Below, piece by piece: positions 6,699 through 11,596 of a DNA stretch of 11,596 nt. Within the stretch, counting starts at the first letter, position 1. Each line of letters opens with the position of its first letter. A program made the position numbers and the translations under genes. The stretch is from Candidatus Poseidoniaceae archaeon (GTDB lineage: Archaea > Thermoplasmatota > Poseidoniia > Poseidoniales > Poseidoniaceae), in the NCBI GenBank assembly GCA_030741455.1, contig JASLVI010000035.1, positions 1 through 11,596 on the forward strand, read 5' to 3'. The notes below the pieces were generated by a model that did no database searches, was not told where the DNA came from, and saw only the letters and a list, made by a program, of their open reading frames with translations.

Positions 6699-7811
6699 TC
6701 AGGATAGGATGTCATCAAGACGGTCATTCTTCAATGCATTGCGAACGCTTCGTGCAATGCGTCGACCTGTTGACATACGGGTTTCATTAATGTCTGAATA
6801 AGGAGAACCGCCAACGAAGGGATTGGAACCAGCAACAATACGTGCACTGATTTCAAAGACTTTGAATTCAAGTGAATCGGTTACGATGGTTTCCAAGCAG
6901 AACGGGCCAATCATGCCACGTGATGCGTCCTCAAGTTCAAAGGAAGCTGCAACGGTTCCTTCAGCCATTTCAAAGGCGCGAGGGAGCAAGGATTCACGAA
7001 TGACAACCGGTTGATTACCAGTGACCACAAAGGATGGCTCCATACCTGCTTCACGCAAATCACGGAGCGAACCCAGTTTGTAGAATTCGTCAACGTTCGC
7101 TTCATCACGACGATCCATGGAAAGAAGTTCAAGACGGCCTAGATTCTTTCCAGCATATTTTCCACGGCCTTGTACTTGATAACCGTCGGTTGCGAGAGGA
7201 TCAAAGAAGAAATGGAGGTAATATCGACATCCGAGGACGTATTCCTGAATGGTAAACTCCTCTTCAATGTCGACATTTCGTCGGAAATCACGATAATCTC
7301 GAGCGATGAAGTAGCCTCGTCCACCTTTCGCACCTGCGTACTTGACGATGACAGGTCCATCGATATCATGCGGGTCTTCCAGGACCTTCGGCATGGTACA
7401 TCCGCCCGCAACGAGCCAATCTCGTTGCTTTGCGCGACTGCTTTCCCATCGGAGAATACCTCGGTTTCCAAAGGTTGGGACCTCCAAGTTTCGGAAGTTC
7501 TCACTTCCAAGATACTCGACAAGCGATCCATGAGGGACGATGATGACATTCTTACTTCGGAACCATTCAGCATAATCGAGCATTTCTCGATAATCTTCCA
7601 GCATCAACCATTCATCAGGCTCTGCTCCTGGGAAGGCTTTGTAGAAGCGGCGACGGTTTTCACCGACGGCAATACCAAGCGTACGGAAGCCTTCCATACG
7701 TGCTCCATGAAGGATTTGAAGGGATGAATGTGAAGCGACAACACCGATGGTGATGTTGTCCTTATCGTAGTCCGCGAGCCAAGAAAGGAGTGTGGAGTGG
7801 TCTACGCCCAT
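6699..7811 (-). CDS. purP: Formate-dependent FAICAR synthetase PurP
   Basis: Makes 5-formaminoimidazole-4-carboxamide ribonucleotide (FAICAR) from AICAR, formate and ATP, the ninth step of IMP synthesis in archaea that lack the PurH transformylase. ATP-grasp fold. In the 370-residue product: ASHSSLQILHGA (26-37), VPHGS (92-96), FGNRGILRWE (114-123), AKGGRGYF (161-168, glycine-rich ATP loop), EYVLGCRYYLHFFF (190-203), VTGNQPVVIRESLLP (253-267), MIGPFCLE (about 290-297) and FEISARIVAG (319-328). The ATG at 7811 is chosen because the protein then aligns end to end with the Methanocaldococcus enzyme as I remember it. An in-frame GTG at 7832 would add seven residues and is possible. No other purine gene is nearby. 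It is divergent from the tryptophan dioxygenase gene. Confidence 0.93.
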   Translation of the reverse strand: MGVDHSTLLSWLADYDKDNITIGVVASHSSLQILHGARMEGFRTLGIAVGENRRRFYKAFPGAEPDEWLMLEDYREMLDYAEWFRSKNVIIVPHGSLVEYLGSENFRNLEVPTFGNRGILRWESSRAKQRDWLVAGGCTMPKVLEDPHDIDGPVIVKYAGAKGGRGYFIARDYRDFRRNVDIEEEFTIQEYVLGCRYYLHFFFDPLATDGYQVQGRGKYAGKNLGRLELLSMDRRDEANVDEFYKLGSLRDLREAGMEPSFVVTGNQPVVIRESLLPRAFEMAEGTVAASFELEDASRGMIGPFCLETIVTDSLEFKVFEISARIVAGSNPFVGGSPYSDINETRMSTGRRIARSVRNALKNDRLDDILS

Positions 7812-7888
7812 GTCGAGGGGTTTCGTATGCACTCTATGACTGTTATCCTTCGCTTCTCAATAGTGTTGCATGATTTGGGCGAAAGTAG

Positions 7889-9016
7889 GTGAAGAGTTCA
7901 AGTGCCGAATCTCCATCAAGGTTCATGGCAGGTTCAGGTTCACCAACGAATCGAATGACCTATTCAGGGTATCTTCGCCTTGATGAATTGCTCCAATTGC
8001 AAGCAGGTCCAGAAGGGCATAGCCCGTCACCATCAAACGATGAGATGCACTTTATCATCACACATCAGGCGTTCGAATTGTGGTTCAAGCAAGTTCGAGC
8101 AGAGCTTGACGCAGTACATGGTTTCCTAGCGCAAGATTCCGTTGATGAGAAACATTTGCCTCAGATTGTTCAACATTTGGAACGAGTTATCGAAATCTTC
8201 CGTCTTCTTGCCAACCAATGGAAGGTCATGGAGACCCTCAGTCCGCAAGGCTTCCTTGCCTTCCGAGATCGATTGGGAACATCATCAGGTTTCGAATCTT
8301 GGCAGATGAGGGCCATGGAAATGCGTCTCGGCCTCAAGCAGGAATCAAGAGTTGCAGATATGGATCCAATGGCGCATATGAAGAAGCTTTCAGAGGAAGG
8401 AAAGATTAGCGAAGAAGCGTTTGAAACACTTCATCAGATTTCTATAGAACCAACCCTTGTGGAACTTATTTCCTCCTGGTTGTCGAGAACACCAATCAAT
8501 GGGTCAGTTCCATCTGATGGTAACGATCAAGCAACCATCGATGCGTACGTTGACGCACACCTCAACACGATGAAGGCTCATTCTGACCAAGTTATCGAAC
8601 ATATGGTTAGCATTGGCCATGGTAGCCCTGAAGCGCTAAAACCTCGAATGGATGCCAACCTTGCATCTGCACGTGACTTCCTCAAACCAGATGGTACAAC
8701 CAACCGAGCACGAGCTGGTTTATTATTCATCGAATCCTATCCAGAACTACCACTTCTTTCCTGGCCACGTCGCTTAATCGATACCATCGTTCAACTCGAA
8801 CAATCCATGCTTCTGTTCCGTCATGCACATGCACGAATGGTTGAACGCATGATTGGCCGTCGAATGGGAACTGGTGGCTCAAGCGGTGTGGATTATCTCG
8901 ACAAGACAGCGACCTATCGAATCTTCACCGATCTGTGGGCAGTACGCACAGTCTTGCTGCCTCGGCAATCTCTTGATGATGTCATCCAATCCGATTATTA
9001 CGGGTTTAACTCTTAA
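7889..9016 (+). CDS. kynA: Tryptophan 2,3-dioxygenase
   Basis: Haem enzyme that opens the indole ring of L-tryptophan with O2 to give N-formylkynurenine, the first step of the kynurenine pathway. Seen: FIITHQAFELWFKQV (55-69, His59 as the distal active-site His), ETLSPQGFLAFRDRLG (115-130, Arg126 in the place that binds the substrate carboxylate), GFESWQMR (134-141; usually GFQSxQxR), HARMVERMIG (314-323, His314 as proximal haem ligand) and GTGGSSGVDYL (327-337). Length 375 fits the longer form of the family. The first 22 residues are Ser/Pro rich; GTG 7889, ATG 7925 and ATG 7955 (MTYSGYLRLDELL, nearest to the common family start) are all possible. The gene stands alone: no formamidase or kynureninase is in the window. 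T5 at 9044-9048 after the stop may end the transcript. An O2-dependent haem enzyme points to an aerobic host. Confidence 0.94.
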   Translation: MKSSSAESPSRFMAGSGSPTNRMTYSGYLRLDELLQLQAGPEGHSPSPSNDEMHFIITHQAFELWFKQVRAELDAVHGFLAQDSVDEKHLPQIVQHLERVIEIFRLLANQWKVMETLSPQGFLAFRDRLGTSSGFESWQMRAMEMRLGLKQESRVADMDPMAHMKKLSEEGKISEEAFETLHQISIEPTLVELISSWLSRTPINGSVPSDGNDQATIDAYVDAHLNTMKAHSDQVIEHMVSIGHGSPEALKPRMDANLASARDFLKPDGTTNRARAGLLFIESYPELPLLSWPRRLIDTIVQLEQSMLLFRHAHARMVERMIGRRMGTGGSSGVDYLDKTATYRIFTDLWAVRTVLLPRQSLDDVIQSDYYGFNS

Positions 9017-9046
9017 TGGGTTTGGACTCACAAGCGTGATTGGTTT

Positions 9047-9676
9047 TTATGACCAAAATCCGATAACTGTTGCTGCCATGAAAATAACGAAGGATATAAT
9101 TAGCCCCACAAAAACACCAAATCCGCGCGCTCTTTTCCCTTTGATCTGCAGTGCTATGCTGTAAATTAGAATCAAACCAGCCATAATCGCTGCAGAAAAC
9201 ATGGGATATTCATAGTGGTCTGGTTTGGGAGGGCATGTGCATGAAAAAAGACAGAAGCATCCATGTTCTAGCTCATTAAGATATGACCAAATCGAAATTG
9301 GAAGAGAGATTAAAACAGACGAGACAATTCCTTTACCGAATTCATTGCCCAATTTATTTGAAACAATGAACGCATAGATTATTGGTATGATTAAAAGCGT
9401 AGAAAAGAACAATACAATGTTGTCATTAATTGTTATTGACCACGTTGCGAGTCCAAATGTGAGTCCTATGACCGCAAACAAGGCCAGATAATTTAATGCT
9501 AGTCTGCCGAGTTTAGGTTCTAATTTCATACATTGATCTAAACTCTCTGATGCTCCTAAATCTGCCACAGATTCATTTACTGAATTAGCATCGATAGGGA
9601 TCCAACTTTGACCATCTTCGCTTAATTTCAAACCCAGTGCCTTAGCTTGGTGAAGAATAACTTTGTGCTCTTGCAA
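9047..9676 (-). CDS. Five-helix membrane protein with Cys-rich outer loop, unknown function
   Basis: Not recognised. The 209-residue product has a soluble N-terminal part (1-57) and five predicted membrane helices (about 60-80, 86-106, 115-133, 159-177, 185-207). Charge distribution (NKLG..GKG between helices 2 and 3, KGKRARG between 4 and 5) puts the N-terminus inside and the loop 134-158 outside. That loop contains GCFCLFSCTCPP (139-150), i.e. Cys140-x-Cys142-x3-Cys146-x-Cys148, suitable for disulfides or metal. The start is TTG; no ATG or GTG lies in frame between it and the stop at 9719-9721. A GAGGGAG on the minus strand (9688-9694) stands 11 bases before it, and an ATT start at 9682 would be five bases from the motif. 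The region is A+T rich compared with the genes to the left. Tail to tail with the dioxygenase gene, 30 bases apart. Confidence 0.65.
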   Translation of the reverse strand: MQEHKVILHQAKALGLKLSEDGQSWIPIDANSVNESVADLGASESLDQCMKLEPKLGRLALNYLALFAVIGLTFGLATWSITINDNIVLFFSTLLIIPIIYAFIVSNKLGNEFGKGIVSSVLISLPISIWSYLNELEHGCFCLFSCTCPPKPDHYEYPMFSAAIMAGLILIYSIALQIKGKRARGFGVFVGLIISFVIFMAATVIGFWS

Positions 9677-9687
9677 TGAAATATTGG

Positions 9688-9694
9688 CTCCCTC
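9688..9694 (-). promoter_or_regulatory. Shine-Dalgarno-like site for the five-helix membrane protein
   Basis: GAGGGAG on the minus strand, 11 bases before the TTG at 9676. It is the main support for an unusual start codon here, since the frame has no ATG or GTG nearby upstream. Confidence 0.4.
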
Positions 9695-9764
9695 GGGTAT
9701 TCTATGGATGAATGTTAGTTAATCCTGTTCCCGAATCACAAGTGTCCGCCATACTTTGGATAAC

Positions 9765-9782
9765 TTCTCAAAAATTTGAGAA
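9765..9782. repeat. 18-bp perfect inverted repeat at a gene end
   Basis: TTCTCAAAAATTTGAGAA has 8-base arms around AA. It covers the stop codon of the small membrane protein gene (9768-9770). It could be a weak hairpin ending or stabilising that transcript, or chance in A+T-rich DNA. The part inside the gene encodes its last residues, so it is not a free intergenic element. Confidence 0.3.
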
Positions 9783-10151
9783 AAGGTTTCCCAAAAGAAT
9801 CACCATGCCAAAGATAGCAAAGATAAGTGCGGTGATGTACCCTAACTTCGAACCTTTCCTTTCTCCCCCGTAAATTGCATGGTGTTGGATTAATTTTTGT
9901 TGATAGATGGCTTGTGATATGAAGGCCACATTCAACAATGAACAACAACCAAAAGCCCCAGCCGTCATAATGTCGTAGTTTGGTTCTCCATCACCGACAA
10001 TGCTCAAGAGAAATGCGCCTACGGCCACCGCGACAGCCGCTACTGGAGCCACTTTCCGGTACTTGTCGCTTGGGTGATGAAAGGCGATAGGTGCTAATGC
10101 TTCGTCCGATTTGGGGGCAACTGTTGATCGGGATTCCTCCTTTTCTTCCAT
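9768..10151 (-). CDS. Small three-helix membrane protein, unknown function
   Basis: Not recognised. The 127 residues comprise a charged N-terminal part (1-33, rich in Glu, Lys and Ser), helix 1 (about 36-53, VAPVAAVAVAVGAFLL), helix 2 (about 62-84, with GCCSLLN), a basic loop with GGERKGSK (about 95-102) and helix 3 (104-124). Charges put the loop between helices 2 and 3 inside. ATG at 10151 has a TATA-like TTAGTAAA centred about 27 bases upstream on the minus strand, consistent with a leaderless transcript. The next minus-strand gene starts 91 bases further on and may be co-transcribed. It shares the A+T-rich composition of that gene, and the two may have arrived together. Coding nature rests on the clear membrane-protein pattern; no family supports it. 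Confidence 0.6.
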   Translation of the reverse strand: MEEKEESRSTVAPKSDEALAPIAFHHPSDKYRKVAPVAAVAVAVGAFLLSIVGDGEPNYDIMTAGAFGCCSLLNVAFISQAIYQQKLIQHHAIYGGERKGSKLGYITALIFAIFGMVILLGNLFSNF

Positions 10152-10173
10152 AACTTACTGCACCGATTGCTCG

Positions 10174-10181
10174 TTTACTAA
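10174..10181 (-). promoter_or_regulatory. TATA-like box for the small membrane protein gene
   Basis: Minus-strand TTAGTAAA, centred about 27 bases before the ATG at 10151. The distance equals that seen for the genes at 10294 and 11432. Confidence 0.35.
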
Positions 10182-10189
10182 CCCTCGTT

Positions 10190-10209
10190 ACCAATATCCA
10201 TTCATTGGT
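10190..10209. promoter_or_regulatory. Inverted repeat between divergent genes, possible operator
   Basis: ACCAAT and ATTGGT (6-base arms, 8-base spacer) lie 39-58 bases upstream of the ATG at 10151, just outside its TATA-like box, and about 85-104 bases upstream of the ATG at 10294. A regulator site is possible; chance is not excluded. The rest of the 10152-10293 gap shows only the TATA-like boxes. Confidence 0.25.
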
Positions 10210-10260
10210 CCATGTTCGCATGGTAAAGAAATCGTCTTCCTAAAGGATTTATGTTCTAAA

Positions 10261-10270
10261 TTACTATAGA
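10261..10270 (+). promoter_or_regulatory. TATA-like box for the duplicated membrane protein gene
   Basis: TTACTATAGA; its CTATAG core is centred 27-28 bases before the ATG at 10294, fitting a leaderless transcript. The box lies inside a small inverted repeat, TTACT-ATAG-AGTAA (10261-10274). Confidence 0.4.
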
Positions 10271-10293
10271 GTAACACAGCGACTAATTGTTCA

Positions 10294-11298
10294 ATGTCTA
10301 TGATATTTAGCCGAATAAAATCTGCTCCTGCAGAAGCATTGTTGATACTGACCGCCCTTGTAACACTGGTTTACTCGCTGAACTTTATGTTCGCTGCCGA
10401 TTGTTATGTTACTGGAGGTGAAGGATGCTTTACTTTACTGAGTAACAATACGACATCTGCTGATGGCGCTTGGGGCAAAGGGGGTCCAGAATTTGCTTTC
10501 AATGGTATACTGATGTTCGGAGTTCTGATGTCAACCTTGCTCATTCTCAATGAAGGTGCGAAGGGCAAATGGACAATCATGCTCCCAGTTTTGGTTGGTT
10601 TTGTGGTTGGGACCATCGTCTTGTGGACCATGTGGGAAGACAACGGATCGAGTGAAATCCCAAAGTTCGTGACTCCGATTATCACTCTCGTGTATGGAGC
10701 AGCCTACTATCTGCTGATGGCAGAGGACGAGGTCAACGATGGGTTAAATGATTTCAAAATTGGTCTTGGAGTCAAAGACCCTGTAGCAGTCATTGGACTG
10801 TTGTTTGTTATTGCAACTGGCTTGTTTTACGTCGTTCGGCAAATCATCAATCCAGAGTCCGTCGTCGATGCAGTCAATGCTGGTGCGCTTGAAGACGGAC
10901 TTGGAGCTCCTTCGAAAGTCACTGTTGCCTTTTCAGGCGCACTCTTGCTGACCTATGTGCTGTGGGCATCCGTACTTCTCATGAAGGGAGCTAAGGGCAT
11001 GTGGCCGGTAGCACATCCACCACTCTTCGCTTTCTTGGCCGTCACTGTTGCCAACTACTTCGCCTTCGTTTTCGGACCAATCCGAGAGTTTACGGATCAA
11101 AACCAAATGGATGCTTTGGCAGGTCCAATGACCATGCTGGTTTTCCTGTTGGTATACTTCCGTCTACGTCCTGAAGGCATTGAAGACGACATGACTTTCA
11201 ACGGAGAGCCTGCTGACTCTAATGCATTCAATACAATGTTCACTGTGGTTACCATCGTAATCTGTGCGCTGTATTTTGCAGTGAATATGCTTGGTTGA
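10294..11298 (+). CDS. Nine-helix membrane protein built of two similar four-helix halves, unknown function
   Basis: Not recognised. The 334 residues have predicted helices at about 12-34, 68-86, 94-113, 124-142, 163-182, 209-230, 238-260, 275-291 and 312-332. The first half (12-143) and second half (163-291) are related. With a constant shift of 144 residues, FAFNGILMF (67-75) pairs with VAFSGALLL (211-219) and NEGAKGKW (86-93) with MKGAKGMW (230-237), and Pro98, Leu100, Phe103 and Thr107 recur at 242, 244, 247 and 251. That is about 14 identities in 42 ungapped positions. The loop after helix 1 has Cys37 and Cys45, possibly a disulfide, and is missing such a pair in the second half. Internal repeats of this kind are common in transporters and channels, but no motif names a substrate. 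ATG 10294 is followed by a second ATG at 10300; a TATA-like box lies 27 bases upstream. Downstream 11299-11431 shows nothing except the next promoter. Confidence 0.75.
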   Translation: MSMIFSRIKSAPAEALLILTALVTLVYSLNFMFAADCYVTGGEGCFTLLSNNTTSADGAWGKGGPEFAFNGILMFGVLMSTLLILNEGAKGKWTIMLPVLVGFVVGTIVLWTMWEDNGSSEIPKFVTPIITLVYGAAYYLLMAEDEVNDGLNDFKIGLGVKDPVAVIGLLFVIATGLFYVVRQIINPESVVDAVNAGALEDGLGAPSKVTVAFSGALLLTYVLWASVLLMKGAKGMWPVAHPPLFAFLAVTVANYFAFVFGPIREFTDQNQMDALAGPMTMLVFLLVYFRLRPEGIEDDMTFNGEPADSNAFNTMFTVVTIVICALYFAVNMLG

Positions 11299-11400
11299 TG
11301 CGATACTAGGACGCTTTCGATGCAAGAACACCTCTGATTAGGGAGTTTTGACTCATAAGAGCCCTGCATTACTGGTAGATTGTGAGCGGTACCTCTGTAA

Positions 11401-11408
11401 TTTTATAT
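11401..11408 (+). promoter_or_regulatory. TATA box for the right-edge gene
   Basis: TTTTATAT, the best TATA match in the window, centred 27-28 bases before the ATG at 11432. This is the spacing of a leaderless archaeal promoter and supports that start. Confidence 0.55.
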
Positions 11409-11431
11409 CCTATTCCAATTGATAGACTGAC

Positions 11432-11596
11432 ATGGGTAAGGCAGCACCTGTCTTTTTGTCAGTCATCCTTCTCTTCTCAGTATTAGGGTACATGACCATC
11501 TATTCAATTTCCGATGACGATTCGGATGAGCTTTTCACATGCGATAGTGGGGATCAAATTCCTTTAGAATTGCAAAACGATGGGTTTGAAGATTGT
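11432..11596 (+). CDS. N-terminus of a secreted or membrane-anchored protein with LDL-receptor-A-like repeat (partial)
   Basis: Fifty-five residues are visible from ATG 11432 and the frame is open to the window end. Residues 5-26 form a hydrophobic signal or anchor after MGK. An acidic patch follows (SDDDSDE, 27-33), then FTCDSGDQIPLELQNDGFED (35-54) and Cys55. The order Phe-x-Cys...Gly..Ile-Pro...Asn-Asp-Gly..Asp-Cys matches the second half of an LDL-receptor class A repeat, where the next residues would be xDGSDE binding calcium. Only two of the usual six cysteines are present so far. Such short calcium-binding repeats on exported proteins are, as I recall, frequent in Marine Group II archaea. 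Function unknown; the bulk of the protein is outside the window. Confidence 0.6.
   Translation, partial: MGKAAPVFLSVILLFSVLGYMTIYSISDDDSDELFTCDSGDQIPLELQNDGFEDC

Noticed and set aside
7170..7727. Plus-strand open frame of 185 residues inside purP
   Set aside because: purP on the minus strand shows continuous family motifs across the whole stretch; this frame has none.
9991..10221. Minus-strand open frame of 76 residues across the divergent gap
   Set aside because: Overlaps most of the 127-residue membrane protein in another frame, with an Arg/Ser/Gly-rich product typical of a shadow frame.
11299..11431. Possible small RNA or riboswitch in the gap before the right-edge gene
   Set aside because: No stable paired structure or known motif seen by eye; only the TATA box at 11401-11408 stands out.

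Overview
The window looks like ordinary chromosome of a planktonic marine euryarchaeon. My best guess, from memory of gene content, is Marine Group II (Candidatus Poseidoniales, Thermoplasmatota). The archaeal signs are strong: the archaeal first two steps of the shikimate pathway (ADH synthase and 3-dehydroquinate synthase II), a GHMP-type shikimate kinase in place of the bacterial P-loop enzyme, and the formate-dependent purine enzyme PurP. Several TATA-like boxes also sit about 27 bases before start codons. No rRNA, tRNA, CRISPR array, insertion sequence or integrase was seen.

Layout. Positions 1-135 hold the tail of a membrane protein. A tight five-gene operon then runs leftward from about 5295 to 138: ADH synthase, 3-dehydroquinate synthase II, shikimate kinase, chorismate synthase and aspartate kinase. 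Spacings are +9, +3, -1 and -4 bases. The set is coherent because the archaeal pathway to aromatic amino acids starts from aspartate semialdehyde, so aspartate kinase supplies its precursor. The three middle steps (dehydroquinate dehydratase, shikimate dehydrogenase, EPSP synthase) and aspartate-semialdehyde dehydrogenase are not in the window. Divergent from the operon is a membrane-anchored coiled-coil protein with a C-terminal DUF2135-like domain (5371-6696). It meets purP (minus strand) tail to tail. A tryptophan 2,3-dioxygenase gene is divergent from purP.

From 9017 to about 10290 the sequence is visibly richer in A+T. It carries two small minus-strand membrane proteins of unknown function, one with a cysteine-rich outer loop. 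At 10294-11298 is a nine-helix membrane protein made of two similar four-helix halves. At the right edge starts a secreted or membrane-anchored protein whose visible part resembles an LDL-receptor class A repeat; it is cut by the window end.

Gene density is high. No stretch over 300 bases lacks a gene; the longest gaps are 10152-10293 and 11299-11431. Expression appears to follow two modes. First genes of units seem leaderless, with TATA-like boxes near -27. Internal operon genes have Shine-Dalgarno motifs overlapping the end of the gene before. I found no certain new system. The items most worth a look are the duplicated membrane protein, the coiled-coil/DUF2135 protein, the aromatic operon with its own aspartate kinase and a palindrome at its promoter, and the A+T-rich insert.
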